Counted from the first letter of the stretch, positions 37,901-49,051 are shown. The stretch is 64,000 bases of DNA from Bugulina stolonifera (GCA_935421135.1 OW285191.1:1984001-2048000); one strand, 5' to 3'. The notes: a model not told the origin generated them from the sequence alone. Numbers and translations are program-made.

Positions 37901-40900
37901 AGTAGTATATGTGCTATAGAGTAGGCCCCGTATCTACATAATATACATTACAACAGTGCCAGTCCGTGTATACAGTACATGTATAATGTAACTGTTATGT
38001 TACTGTGCTACTCTGTATACTGCATATACAATGTAACTGTTATGTTACTGTGCTACACTGACTACTGCAGGCTGTGAGCTCTCCCCTCCACTCCTACTGC
38101 TCTGACAGATCTGCTCAATATGAACATGAACTATTCCTTCTCTGTGGCTCCTCTGAGGCTAAGAATCTACTCAGATACGGGCCACATCCATACGACCCTT
38201 ACTGCTGGCACCACCACCAATCTCTTTTTACTGCGGGCCATGGTGGAGGACTGCAGGCTATACAGCCTCCCTTTGGCTTCTCTAATGTCTATATTCCAGG
38301 TGAGAGGTCTATTGGTCTATTAGATGAACCGTCGGTGTCTCTGTACTTCCACCTCTCAATTACCTTGTATTCTACAGATAGTATATAATATACAGATCAT
38401 ATACATGTACATACAATGCCCTCTACTCTTAAACAATGTGCTAACAGTGTAGTAGGTATCCATGATGATATAGCGTTTCATGTGTTGCTGTAGACAAGAG
38501 GTCTATGATAGTAGATGCTGGTAAAATGCACGTACTGGATGAGCTGCTTACCAAACTAAAGAAAGAGGGTCACCGAGTTCTCATCTACTCTACTATGACT
38601 AAAGTTATAGACTTGTTGGAGGTTAGTCTGTTTACTATCCTACCTACTCTCCCTTCCTCTATATGACTTGTCTGCTATACTGTATATAATAGTTATACTA
38701 TTATTGTGAGGGATATCTGTATACCGTACGTGTATTATATAAGTACGTGATGGTGCACTGTAGGAGTTCATGTGGTACAGGAAACACCAGTACATTCGTC
38801 TAGACGGCTCCAGTAAGATATCAGACAGGAGAGATATGGTGTCTGACTTCCAGAACAAGACGGATATATTTGTGTTCCTCCTGAGTACGAGAGCGGGTGG
38901 ACTCGGTATCAACCTTACTGCAGCGGATACGGTACGCTTACTTAGTATAATCTATATATATAGTCCTTACTCTCACTCACTACACAGACTAGTGTATCTA
39001 CACTCAGCATGCACTATGTTCCTCAGCCTGTACTGATGAAGCTAGTAGTTCACCCTCTAGTTGTCTCTTGTGTTGAAGGTAATATTCTACGACAGTGACT
39101 GGAACCCGACAGTGGATGCTCAGGCTATGGATAGAGCACACAGGCTAGGTCAGACCAAGCAGGTCACTGTCTATAGACTAATATGTAAAGGTACTATAGA
39201 GGAGAGGATACTGGAGAGGGCAAGGGAGAAGAGTGAGGTATGTGTGTATTATGTACCTCTACCATACTGTTATATAATGTAAGTACATGTACCTCTACCA
39301 TACTGTTATATAATGTAAGTACATGTACCTCTACCATACTGTTATATAATGTAAGTACATGTACCTCTACCATACTGTTATATAATGTAAGTACATGTAC
39401 CTCTACCATACTGTTATATAATGTAAGTACATGTACCTCTACCATACTGTTATGTAATGTAAGCACATGTACCTCTACCATACTGTTATATAATGTAAGT
39501 ACATGTACCTCTACCATACTGTTATATAATGTAAGTACATGTACCTCTACCATACTGTTATATAATGTAAGTACATGTACCTCTACCATACTGCTATATA
39601 ATGTAAGTACATGTACCTCCACCATACTGTTATATATTGTAAGTACCTGTACCTCTACCATACTGCTATATATTGTAAGTACGTGTACATCTACCACTAC
39701 TATGTAATGTAACTACATGTACTTCGTCTAGATACAACGAATGGTGATCAGTGGTCACAATGACTTCAAGCCTGACGTACTCAAAGCTAAGGAAGTTGTC
39801 TCCCTGCTCATAGACGATGACTCACTCAAACAGAAGATAGAGCAGGCTCAGGGATCCAAACTAGAGAGAGCTGAGAAACGTAAACTGGCTGCAGCAGCTA
39901 AGAAGGTGTGTCCTGTATATCATGCTCGCCATCTACTAGTACTCATTCTTGTATAGTCTACCCTATAGTGTACAAATTCTCCAGCTGTCAAGTTATTATA
40001 TTAATTTCATTTATCTGTAAACTTGACCCTAGTCGGTCAACAACAACCAATCAGAGCTGGTTTATCACTGTCTCCATTTTCCTTAGCTGTCTCACGATTC
40101 AACTACGTGTGTAACTGATGACTGCAGTTGTTATTAGTCAACCAGTACAGAATATCTCTGGATCCGGAGAAGTAGCAGATGTTTTACACCTAAATATTGT
40201 ATTATCTGCTGTTTGTCCATCAGGCTGAGGGAAGTAAAGCAAAGAGAGGAAGGAGATCCGCTGCCACTGTAGGTGGTGGTAAGACTGCCGGCTCCCCTGC
40301 AGGCTCCACCCCTGTACTATCCAATGGATTTACAGATGCTACGAGTGCTTCGGGAGAGATGGAGCCGGAGGTAGAGGTGGATATAGACAGTGTCGACACT
40401 GGTGGAGAGAATAACCTCTCTAGGACATGCTCTCCAGGTACATATCTGCTTATTCTTACTCTATAAAATCCATCCACACCATACATCCATACCATACCAC
40501 GCCATGCCGTACCATACCATACATCCATACCATGCCATACCGTACCATACCATACCATACACCCATACCATACATTCATACCATACATCCATGCCATACC
40601 ATGGAATCTACTGTCACACCGTCTAGATATACAGTAGTATACCTGTACTGGTAGTAAATATCCTCCTGCCTGTTTGTAGCCGTAAGTTCCGCACCGTCCA
40701 CTCCCTCAGTGAGGTCGAGTACGCCCAGCACCACCTCCAACACCAACTCCAGACCTAAGGGACGTCCCAAACAGGCCAACAAATCAACCAAGTCAAAGAA
40801 TGCTTCACTGAAGAAGGCTTTGAATGCAGCCGAGATTGCCGGCACTAACGCTGCCTACGCTGCTGCCGGCATAACTCCCACGCTAAAGAGTAAGTTCTTT

Positions 40901-41339
40901 TCCCATGCTCACCACTGAACTCCGTTATATGACCATTGACCGGTTGCACGCATCTGCTCAAAGAGTTGCTGGCCACTTTTAGTTGTAATTCTATATTTAT
41001 TCTATTGTGGTCAGAACACGACGTATCAGTGTGGGAGATAATATGGTAGTACCAACATTCTACATACGTGTATAGTGTGCTGATGTGGTAGTACCAACAT
41101 TCTACATACGTGTATAGTGTGCTGATGTGGTAGTACCAACATTCTACATACGTGTATAGTGTGCTGATGTGGTAGTACCAACATTCTACATACGTGTATA
41201 GTGTGCTGATGTGGTAGTACCAACATTCTACATGCGTGTATAGTGTGCTAATGTGGGACGACTTTGTTAGCAAGACTGCTCACTTACACTGTATGTGAAC
41301 CATATTACAGGTGTTGGGTCTAAGGCTGGTGGAAGGTAG
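28919..41339 (+). CDS. INO80: INO80 chromatin-remodelling ATPase (29 exons)
   Basis: Catalytic SNF2-family subunit of the nuclear INO80 complex, which moves nucleosomes and exchanges H2A.Z. Exons: 28919-29097, 29361-29464, 29859-29926, 30134-30280, 30402-30635, 30740-30970, 31366-31551, 31757-31928, 32295-32362, 32534-32665, 32882-33127, 33615-33781, 34507-34591, 34714-34831, 34995-35080, 35468-35632, 35984-36194, 36349-36514, 36648-36808, 37032-37126, 37567-37758, 38071-38299, 38494-38621, 38764-38931, 39079-39237, 39732-39905, 40224-40437, 40680-40889, 41311-41339. This gives 4524 nt, 1507 aa (human 1556). DBINO spans about residues 265-400, followed by PQPSIF and ATPase lobe 1 with [12 protein letters not shown] and LTGTPIQN. 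A long divergent insertion covers about 800-1150. Lobe 2 has [19 protein letters not shown] and [11 protein letters not shown]. The tail is Lys/Ala-rich. The start ATG follows CTTTAG, so a further 5' exon is possible. Confidence 0.97.
31060..31350. repeat. ~30-bp minisatellite in INO80 intron 6
   Basis: Copies of a ~30-bp unit (CTTGTAGTGTACTGTGTATA + GTACAGTGTA) with shorter variants at both ends. It fills most of the intron between the exons ending at 30970 and starting at 31366. Stop-free reverse frames produce spurious ORFs. Confidence 0.88.
33128..33475. repeat. 19-bp minisatellite in INO80 intron 11
   Basis: About 18 almost identical copies of TATACTACAGTGTACATAC, beginning within a few bases of the exon 11 donor (33127/33128). 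The unit contains no stop codon in any forward frame, so the exon 11 reading frame runs on through the array. Confidence 0.95.
33476..33608. repeat. 20-bp minisatellite in INO80 intron 11
   Basis: Six copies of a 20-bp unit GATGATATCGTACTGTAGCT, immediately following the 19-bp array and ending six bases before exon 12 (33615). Intron 11 is therefore almost entirely two tandem arrays. Confidence 0.93.
33870..34490. repeat. 58-bp minisatellite in INO80 intron 12
   Basis: Ten to eleven copies of a 58-bp unit (core GCTTTAGCACTGTGTACCCA, then TGTAGTACTATATATGTATG and TACATGTATACTGTGTAT). Only a few substitutions (ACCTATG, GTAATAC, ACTATG variants) separate the copies. They fill the intron before exon 13. 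Confidence 0.95.
35081..35425. repeat. 39-bp minisatellite in INO80 intron 15
   Basis: About eight copies of a 39-bp unit (GTAGTATAGTGTATACATAC then TATGTACACTGTAGTAYAT), starting directly at the exon 15 donor. ACAT and ATAT variants follow a regular order, suggesting expansion in blocks of three units. It is a multiple of three and free of stops on both strands. Confidence 0.94.
37392..37460. repeat. 18-bp repeat GGAAACCCTGAACCATGG
   Basis: Four copies, with GGAAACCCTGAACCAT cores, in INO80 intron 20. Confidence 0.85.
39240..39725. repeat. 36-bp minisatellite in INO80 intron 25
   Basis: About twelve to thirteen copies of a 36-bp unit (ATGTAAGTACATGTACCTCT followed by ACCATACTGTTATATA), beginning within about 15 bases of the exon 25 donor. 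Every copy carries TGTAAGTA, a near-consensus 5' splice site. The unit is a multiple of three and stop-free on both strands in one frame. Confidence 0.94.
40480..40610. repeat. CCATACCATA-type low-complexity repeat
   Basis: Irregular repetition of CCATACCATACATCCATACC in INO80 intron 27. Confidence 0.85.
41035..41250. repeat. 42-bp minisatellite in INO80 intron 28
   Basis: Five copies of a 42-bp unit (GTGGTAGTACCAACATTCTA then CATACGTGTATAGTGTGCTGAT), shortly before the last coding exon at 41311. Only one or two substitutions separate the copies. Confidence 0.93.
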
Positions 41340-41748
41340 CACCCTCCTCCCTCTCTCCCTCATCCACACAGCTGATACACTCTGTATCTACACACACAGG
41401 TTACATCCTTCTAACAACTATTCCAGTATTTTTATTTCGAGTGCATAATGACATAATATTCTACCAACTTGAATTATTTTTATGGAGTCGAGTGAGCACT
41501 CCGACTGACTCATTCCTCATTATATGAACTGTAATTTAGTTCAAGGACTCCACTGCTACATTAGTCAATCATTATATTATTATAATAATCATCTATTAGT
41601 GTTCTCTCTTTTCACATATATTCTTCCAATTGTGTGTGAATTGGTGTTTTAAAAGTCCTCCCTATGTACAGTTACTGTAAAATATTTTTGTACATATACT
41701 TTTTTGTAAATATCCATGTAAAATTTTGAACATAAATTTTATTTTTAT

Positions 41749-41754
41749 AATAAA
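41749..41754 (+). terminator. Likely INO80 polyadenylation signal
   Basis: AATAAA about 410 bp after the INO80 stop, inside a T- and A-rich 3' UTR-like stretch and before the next gene. It is the best canonical hexamer on this strand in the interval. Confidence 0.5.
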
Positions 41755-42125
41755 ACAATAATATTAATATTGCCAAGTATATAAATTTATTTATTGATGG
41801 ATATACATAGTGTACATAATATTTAGGATAATGGGTTTGTATCAGTTACAGTATTACAGTTCTGCACTGGAGGGACCCACCAGCCCAGGGGTTTATGACC
41901 AGAGTAGAGTGCTTAGGGTCACACAAGTATTCACTAGTTCGGGTAGGTAGTCTCTTCCTCAGCTTGTACAAAAAGGAACATGAACAGAGTTGCCCACTTT
42001 AATACCTGCCTGGTATGCGCCACCAATGGTATCACTCATATTTTGTTGGCTAAGAGCATTCTTGGCATATTTGGTAGCTTTCAAGTTTTGAGTTGGAATT
42101 ACTATAATTATAGTACTGTACAAAG

Positions 42126-42141
42126 GCAGCTGGCTGCTAAA
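42126..42141 (+). promoter_or_regulatory. GGCTGGC-like element upstream of TPR gene A
   Basis: GCAGCTGGCTGCTAAA lies 27 bp before the ATG at 42154. It is a diverged form of the CGGCTGGCCGTA element found at almost the same distance before TPR genes B and C. Whether it is a core promoter, an initiator or a 5' UTR motif is unknown. Confidence 0.5.
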
Positions 42142-42153
42142 TTTATAATAAAC

Positions 42154-45100
42154 ATGGGAGATAAATTGGATGCCGAGGTGTACTATGATCCAGTGGAGGC
42201 AGCATACCATGCGCTGAAAGATGCTGAGAAGGTCTTAGGAGAGGATGCCCTTCACCCAGACATCGCACAGTGCTATGAAAACATGGGTCATGCTTATTTT
42301 GTGTGTAGAATATACAGCAAAGCTCTCAAGTACCACAGTTACTCTCTAGACAGTAGACTGGATTACTATGGGAAAAAAGCATGCTACTCTCCCCAGGTAG
42401 GCGACAGTTATCTTAATATCGGCAGGACGCACATTGCTAGGCTTAGATACAATCGGGGTGTTGATGCCTTTACCAATGCTCTGGAAGTGTTCAGGTCCAT
42501 ATACGGTGAGCACTGTCAGCATGAGAAGATCGGTACTGCATACAATGAAATTGGTATAGCTCTTCGCCTACAGTGTAAGTTTCAGGAATCCATGAATTAT
42601 CATTCTCAAGCCCTTGCTATGTTTAAAGATATTCACGGCCACAATAGCGCTCATGATCACGTCGCAGTCTCATACAAATATATCGGAGATCTGATGCGAG
42701 ATCAGGGTCAATACACTACAGCCGCTCAGCACTACCGAAAAAGTCTGCATCTATACGCTCATTCATTTGGTGAGAAATGGGTCAGCCAGCCTGGTGCATT
42801 TGCGATCAGACATCATGTGGAGGCATTCGTTGGCTTTGGTCAGCTGTATAACTTGCAAGGCAAGTATGCTCATGCCATTGATAGGTTCAGGCAGGCTTGT
42901 TTATCCTATCGGAGTTTCTTTGGTGATGAAGAAATGGAAGGCGTGACATATGCAACGTTTTACGACAGTGAAGGAGATGCTCACATCAGAAATGGTGACT
43001 TTGTGTCTGCTAAGGAGGAGTACGTCTCTGCCCTTGATCTGAAAATGGTCTATTATGATGAAGAAGACAAACACGCACTCATTGCCGACAGCTACTGCAA
43101 ACTGGCAAATCTACACGTCAAGATGTTCGAGTTTGATGAGGCAGAACATCTGTACGCACAAGCCTTAAATGTTTATGAAAAGGCGTACAAGGATGAACCC
43201 AATGTGAACCATCCAGATATAGCCAGGTGCTATGCTTACATAGGGCTCTTCTATCAACAAACAGCTAAATATGAAAGCGCTGTCAAAACCTTAAAGGACG
43301 CTCTTCTGAGGTTTAAAGAATTTTACGGTTCTACAGTCAATCACCCAGATATTTCATGGACTCTGGGTCTCATTAGCCGTGTTCTGTGCGAGATGGGAGA
43401 ATTCAATGCTGCTCACAAGTACATCTGTGCCTCTTTGACCATGAACAAAAATATCCATGTGGGTAACTTCAGTCATCCAGTTATAGCTACCAACTACAGT
43501 GACATGGCAGACATATACGCAGGCCAAAGAAAGTATCACGAGGCCATGGAGTACTACACAAAGTCGCTCACTCTGTTTGAATGTGTTGTTGGTGACGAAG
43601 GTACTTTGCAGGAAATTGTTGATCTTCATAACAACATAGGTAAGCTGTATTTGAAGCAAGATAACCTTGGAGAAGCAGTGAGAGAATTTATCAGAGGCTC
43701 ATCACATGCAAAGTTACTCTATTCACCTGGCAATAATGGGGGGCAAGGCGAGTGTCATCCTACAATCGCACTGGGCAACAAGTATATCGGTGATGTGCAT
43801 GCTGAATACGGTAATTACTCGCAGGCATTGGACAAATACTTCCTCGCTAACCAACAGTATGATGACTGCTATAGTATGCAGGATTTATCTGGAAGCCACC
43901 CTGACAAGGCCCATGTCCAGTCAGCTATTGGAAATGTGCTGCTTAAGCAAGGTGAAATCAACAGAGCTCTGGAAAGATTCAAAGCTGCAGAGTATATAAT
44001 GCTTTGTGCATATGGTACTATTGATCACCCTTCACGCGGCGATCTCTCTAAAAGTATCGGTGATGCATATGTCTTGCTTGCCGACTATGACAAAGCTTGT
44101 GATCATTATAGAGCAGCTATAGGTACAAGAATGAACTGCTTTGGGGATAATACACCACATCCTAGTATTGCTGAGGGATATTTCTGTGCTGGCTGCTGTT
44201 TTGCTCATCTTGGCCAACTGGATGCATGTCTCGACTATCACCAGAAGGCTTTAGCTATCAAGCAAATAACATACGAAGGGGAGAGTCATGAAGATTTGGC
44301 TGCTAGTTATGACGGCGTTGGCACTGCTTATTTGTTACTGAATGACTATGAAAATGCTCTTCCTAACCTCACAAAAGGACTAAATATGAGACAGGTGCTG
44401 TGCGCACAAGATGAAGTAGAGAGTGAGGATGTGGCGCAGAGCTACACCAAGTTAGCAAATTACTATTTAAAAGTTGGTGATCATCAGACGTCTCTTGATT
44501 ACCATCAGAAAGCTCTGGACATCAATAAGGCTGCACTAAACACTGATTTTATTACCTCAGGTTACGATGATATGGGACACGTTTATTGTCAGTTGGAGGA
44601 TTGGAACGCTGCTCTGACGGCTCACAGTAACTCATTCAATCTCAAAGAGCACCTCTACCATCAGGAGTTGCAAGAAAGTCAGCTGTCATATGATGAATCA
44701 CCAGAGCGGACATGTGAGGTTCAACAACGGCATCTACCTGGACTTGCCATAACACAATGCTTTATCGGGAATGCATATTATCAACTCGGTTCTAGTATGC
44801 GCTATAACGTTGATAAAGAGGATGAAAGGTATAACAGTCTTAGATCCGCTTACAATGCTTATCTGGAATCGTTACGACTTTGGCAGAAGGTGCAAGGAGA
44901 GAGAGGTCACCCAGAAGTTGCTAAGGTGTACAATAACATAGGCCTGGTTCTCCAGGAGCAGATCATTCAGAAAACTCCCAACAGCTCTCTAGAGGATAAC
45001 TATGCTGGAGCCATTGATCATCACCAGCAAGCCTTGTCAATGCGAAGGGAACTGTATGGAGAGGATGCAAATCACCCCTTAATAGCAGAGTCTTTGAAAA

Positions 45101-45495
45101 ATTTAGGATACTCTCATAGCCAACGGCTGGAGAATGATTGTGCTCATCGCTATCTGTTTGCATCACTTGATATGTATAAGGCAATACATGGTGAGGATAC
45201 ACCGCGAGAAGAAATTGCTGATGTGATGCAGTTAATTGGAAACGTTTACTACGATCGCGAGGAATTCCCAGCTTCTATCCGCCTTTTTAAAAGTGCTGCC
45301 AAAATATTTGAGGAAATATACGGGATTGAAACTAAAGGATGTCATAAACTAGCATCCATATATCAGAACCTTAGTCATGCGTATTACAGGAGAAATGACG
45401 TGACACGAAGTCAAAAGTACCAGGAGATGGTGAGCTGTGTTCTGGGGGCATCAGACAAGCCTGCTTCTAAACCAACTAACTGCCTGCTTATGTAA
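42154..45495 (+). CDS. Large intronless TPR protein A with C-terminal CAAX box
   Basis: A single exon codes for about 1113 residues. An in-frame ATG exists at 41980, but the ATG at 42154 (MGDKLDAEVYY) is preferred. It gives a length like the two sister genes, follows the shared upstream element, and the extra 58 residues look non-repetitive. Nearly the whole chain is kinesin-light-chain-style 42-residue TPR units (HPDIA..YENMGHAYF, ..YSKALKYHSYSL, HPSIAEGYFCAGCCFAHLGQ, DHQTSLDYHQKALDINKA), probably 20 or more. TPRs bind proteins; no catalytic domain, NACHT or kinesin heptad region is seen. The last four residues are CLLM, a farnesylation-type CAAX box. AATAAA follows at 45607. Paralogous to genes B and C downstream; orthologs unknown to me. 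Confidence 0.9.
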   Translation: MGDKLDAEVYYDPVEAAYHALKDAEKVLGEDALHPDIAQCYENMGHAYFVCRIYSKALKYHSYSLDSRLDYYGKKACYSPQVGDSYLNIGRTHIARLRYNRGVDAFTNALEVFRSIYGEHCQHEKIGTAYNEIGIALRLQCKFQESMNYHSQALAMFKDIHGHNSAHDHVAVSYKYIGDLMRDQGQYTTAAQHYRKSLHLYAHSFGEKWVSQPGAFAIRHHVEAFVGFGQLYNLQGKYAHAIDRFRQACLSYRSFFGDEEMEGVTYATFYDSEGDAHIRNGDFVSAKEEYVSALDLKMVYYDEEDKHALIADSYCKLANLHVKMFEFDEAEHLYAQALNVYEKAYKDEPNVNHPDIARCYAYIGLFYQQTAKYESAVKTLKDALLRFKEFYGSTVNHPDISWTLGLISRVLCEMGEFNAAHKYICASLTMNKNIHVGNFSHPVIATNYSDMADIYAGQRKYHEAMEYYTKSLTLFECVVGDEGTLQEIVDLHNNIGKLYLKQDNLGEAVREFIRGSSHAKLLYSPGNNGGQGECHPTIALGNKYIGDVHAEYGNYSQALDKYFLANQQYDDCYSMQDLSGSHPDKAHVQSAIGNVLLKQGEINRALERFKAAEYIMLCAYGTIDHPSRGDLSKSIGDAYVLLADYDKACDHYRAAIGTRMNCFGDNTPHPSIAEGYFCAGCCFAHLGQLDACLDYHQKALAIKQITYEGESHEDLAASYDGVGTAYLLLNDYENALPNLTKGLNMRQVLCAQDEVESEDVAQSYTKLANYYLKVGDHQTSLDYHQKALDINKAALNTDFITSGYDDMGHVYCQLEDWNAALTAHSNSFNLKEHLYHQELQESQLSYDESPERTCEVQQRHLPGLAITQCFIGNAYYQLGSSMRYNVDKEDERYNSLRSAYNAYLESLRLWQKVQGERGHPEVAKVYNNIGLVLQEQIIQKTPNSSLEDNYAGAIDHHQQALSMRRELYGEDANHPLIAESLKNLGYSHSQRLENDCAHRYLFASLDMYKAIHGEDTPREEIADVMQLIGNVYYDREEFPASIRLFKSAAKIFEEIYGIETKGCHKLASIYQNLSHAYYRRNDVTRSQKYQEMVSCVLGASDKPASKPTNCLLM
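45481..45492 (+). other. CAAX prenylation motif (CLLM) of TPR gene A
   Basis: The codons TGC CTG CTT ATG directly precede the TAA stop. Cys-aliphatic-aliphatic-Met at the extreme C-terminus is the classical substrate form for protein farnesyltransferase. Confidence 0.75.
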
Positions 45496-45606
45496 TAAAA
45501 TGTACTTATAGTGGAACGGAAAAACACTGACACTATAGTTTTAATTACACACATCTGCTTCATATAAATATACCTGACTACTTTATACTCAACTTTACAG
45601 TTTGAA

Positions 45607-45612
45607 AATAAA
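45607..45612 (+). terminator. Polyadenylation signal of TPR gene A
   Basis: AATAAA 112 bp after the stop codon. Confidence 0.65.
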
Positions 45613-45816
45613 GTTGGATTTATTTTAAATTTACTGATGTTAAATAGAGATAAAACAAATGAGGTGAGCACACTACACCGGGAATTCTGGGTAATGCCTG
45701 TCACAGAGTATAGGCTCCAGGTAAGAAGTGGGGTGCTCTTACTCTGAATGAAGCTCACTGTCTAAAGCTGATACTTCAAATTACCATGACTTGTGTATTT
45801 GATGGTATCTACACAC

Positions 45817-45930
45817 ATAACACGTACAGTGTAGATACATGTACAGTGTAGGTACATGTACAGTGTAGATACATGTACTGTGTAGATACATGTACAGTGT
45901 AGATACATGTACAGTGTAGATACATGTACT
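45817..45930. repeat. 17-bp repeat ACATGTACAGTGTAGAT
   Basis: About six to seven copies in the spacer after TPR gene A. Confidence 0.92.
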
Positions 45931-46039
45931 TAATTACAATCAGTGTTTGAGGTGGAACAAAGGAGGTGGGTACAAGGTGCATGCAGTCTTGCAGATTAGT
46001 ATTGTATAGCCATCCACCTTATCTTATAGTAGCCAAGAA

Positions 46040-46145
46040 ATTAGTGAATTACTAAAATGGAAAAAATCATGCTCTAGTGATATTCCAGCCCATGTCCTTC
46101 TGAATGACAATCAAACACTCTACCACTACACTATCAGGGGAAAAC
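46040..46145 (-). repeat. Possible degenerate tRNA-derived SINE
   Basis: On the minus strand CCCCTGATAGTGTAGTGGTAGAGTG looks like a tRNA 5' end with a good A box. The expected B box (GGGCTGGAATATC) is degenerate. Motif evidence only. Confidence 0.4.
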
Positions 46146-46865
46146 TAGCAATTAAAATTAGGGTACACACCTGATGGCCATATAACCACTAAAATTAAGG
46201 TGGGTTCACACGGTATGCTCCCGTATAACCACACTTTGAACACTGATTACATGTATAATGCTGCATCTAGTATCTACTGTTGGGAGTAGACAACTTCCAG
46301 TTACGAGCAATAGCTTATAAGTTAGTTATGTCATGCGATGAACCTTGGTCTTATAGCCAAGTGTACGACTGACTATTAATGTTCAGTATACTAATATTTG
46401 TGAGTCCACAGTTTGTTTAGATCTGTATGGTTAGAATGGGGCCATCATTTATCTGATTTATTAAGTGCACAGAATAAAATAAAGAATATAATGATACTTA
46501 GAGGGTGAGAATTTACCTTAATATAATAAGTATTACAGTACTTTACCTTTCAGCACTCTCCACCCCAAGTCAACGGGCATTTTTAGGCAGAGTTTTAATA
46601 TTTTTCCCTTCCCTTATTGCTGTAAAGGGTGAAGAGGGTTGATTGTGATCAGTGTTTATCATGTGCATACTTACATAGTATCAATGTATTAGACATCCTT
46701 ATACTGCAGACTATACCTTCTCTCCCACCAGAGTATTGAAATGCGCTAGTGGAATGGTATCCTATGAGTGTTTGCATAAGTACTACTTGACAGCAATTTC
46801 CAAACTAATCAGAGATATAAATTATTATAATTCTCAAATGATTAAAACAGTCCAACGGTACCAAT

Positions 46866-47817
46866 GGTAGGCCTGCTTCCAATTACATAACAGACTAAGC
46901 AGTGATTGTATGGTAGATTACTGAGCTGTATTGCATGTACGACCCACAGGGTCTGAGTTATTGCTTAGATATGATTCTCATGAGTATGGTCTATGCTAGT
47001 TTAGGTACTTCAAGCTTCAAGGTCTAATAGGACTGAGAGCTGGAACTATGCTGTTCTAAAAAAGACAACTCCAGATGCTTCTTATAACAGGTGTGTCTTT
47101 ATTGAAGATCAAGCTACAGCTGAATCATAACAGGATAAGTGATGGCTTTATGCAGTATTGCATTTCTGGTGAAAACGTCCCGTAAGATACGATAGGCACT
47201 TGGCCCTAAGTATTGTGCAATAATATAAAAGGTACAACGTCGCACCCCTTTAAGGTCGGTCATGTACAGATAAGCATATACATGTACAATTCTCGCTGTC
47301 TCTGGCAGCTTGAGAACTTTTGTTCAGTGGATTTCACACCTTTTAAATACGCTTTGCTGTAAATATACAGTATTGCTAAGGTGTGCTCCCAGGCATATCT
47401 CTGAGCTGCACTGATGAGGTGTTAAACACCGAAACAGTACACTGTATGCAGATTGAGTACATGTATAATAATGTAGGTACATAAATGGTATGATAGCAAC
47501 TACACGTACATGTATATACATGTAGAGGGGCCTCGGCGCTATGAAACCAGGTATACAGGTGAGATTTACATCAGGTGCCAAGTGAGTTACAACCAATACA
47601 TTAAGTTAAATGCACAATACAAGGTAGTTATAACAGTAAAAGGATAGGTATGCACATAGTACAACAGTATTATACATATACAAGAGTAATTAAACAATGT
47701 ATGGCAAGAATACAAGTATGAGTTAAGGAAGACAACTCTCAAGGCACTAGTGTGCGTTAGATCGGTGTAGGTTGAGAAATATAATGCTAGTACAAAGGAA
47801 TGTCCTGCCTCACCACT
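46866..47817 (-). mobile_element. Solo-LTR-like element, reverse copy, 3' end lost
   Basis: The reverse complement matches 59591-60430 over most of its length. It begins AGTGGTGAGGCAGGACATTCC, contains TTGTATTCTTGCCATAC and then CAATAAAGACACACC, and continues to TGTAATTGGAAG before diverging, so the CATTACA end is missing. It lies between TPR genes A and B. Confidence 0.7.
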
Positions 47818-48061
47818 ATAATCACGTGGCCTGGGTCAATGAAAGCACTTTCGACCTTGACGGATTTGTTTACCTTGAAATTTATATGAATATGCATCAT
47901 CAACTCGCACCCTGCGGTCCAACCTGACTCCATAATATACATGTAGATGATAACCGTATATAAATACATAGTAACCCATCGAAGACTAAATACTTACCTC
48001 GTTTCATGCATATAATTGGATATATATATCACTAGCATGTTCTTGCACATATAGTCAATAT

Positions 48062-48815
48062 CGTGGTGGTGCAGGACATTTTATGACATAGCCCCAGCCT
48101 CCGCTAGTCGGACATTTACGCACACCAAGTGCCTGGGTGTTGTGTCTCTCAACTCCTACTCATCTATAATTACTCTTACTTACCTTGTCATGTATGCATG
48201 TACTGATACCAGTGTAATAATTACTTATATTATGCAATTCCTGGATTACTGTTTGTAACTTACTTAATACTCGATGTATAACTTGCCTTTTATGTTTTAT
48301 GGGGCCGACGTCTCAGAATTAGTTGCAATTAGTTTATTATATGATACATGTTGATACATCATTTTAAGTTTATTTTGTAAAAGGCTGACCATAATGAAGT
48401 CGGATCTCGTGCTTTTATCAGCCATCTTGTTGTGCAACTTCCAGACATATACTACATCGTCCTTTTACCGGTAACGCGATAGTATATAAAGCGTATGCTT
48501 TTTCATTATGCCAATTTAGTTGATGCTTGGACTTCAACAATGACACATCTATACTACTTATACAGAGTCTTCTTTCATAGCTAACCCAGTTCCAGCTCTT
48601 GGTCCCATTGGACTTTGAAGCCTGAGTTTTTTACTAAGATAGAACATACTCTTTCCCAAGATTGATCTAAGCATTGACTCGGGACCTATGGGTCGTACTC
48701 AATATTTACCCTAACTACAAGTACTGTTCACTCTATTATGTAATAAGGAAGGCCTAGCATCACTCATAAGCACTTCCTGCACCCATACTATCGTACTATC
48801 GTAAAATACATTACA
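48062..48815 (+). mobile_element. Solo-LTR-like element, copy 3
   Basis: It begins CGTGGTGGTGCAGGACATT and ends CATTACA, with ATAT on both outer sides. It contains ACCGGTAACG then TATATAAAG at about 48484, followed by TTCAACAATGACACATCTA, where sister copies have AATAAAG. This looks like a promoter plus polyadenylation layout in LTR order. Confidence 0.65.
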
Positions 48816-49051
48816 ATATAATAGCTACATGTCCAATAGGACCTAGCTGTTATCCTGCAGTAGTACAATGTACGTCTTGTGACCTACAAGTACATTTAGG
48901 CTTGTTGGGAACACTGCCCTTCACTAGGCTGGTATTAGTACCATAGTAAGCGTTAGCCTGATGGAGAACACTGCATTACTTTGAGCTAGTGCTACTTTCT
49001 CTAGTACACGTTGTATCAAGGCTGCACCCTACGGCTAAACACAGCAATTTT

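Noticed and set aside
39194..39707. 155-167 codon ORFs on both strands
   Set aside because: 36-bp tandem repeat in INO80 intron 25 open on both strands; periodic low-complexity peptides.
41980..42153. 58-residue N-terminal extension of TPR protein A
   Set aside because: The internal ATG at 42154 gives the family length and sits at the conserved distance from the upstream element; the extension overlaps that element.
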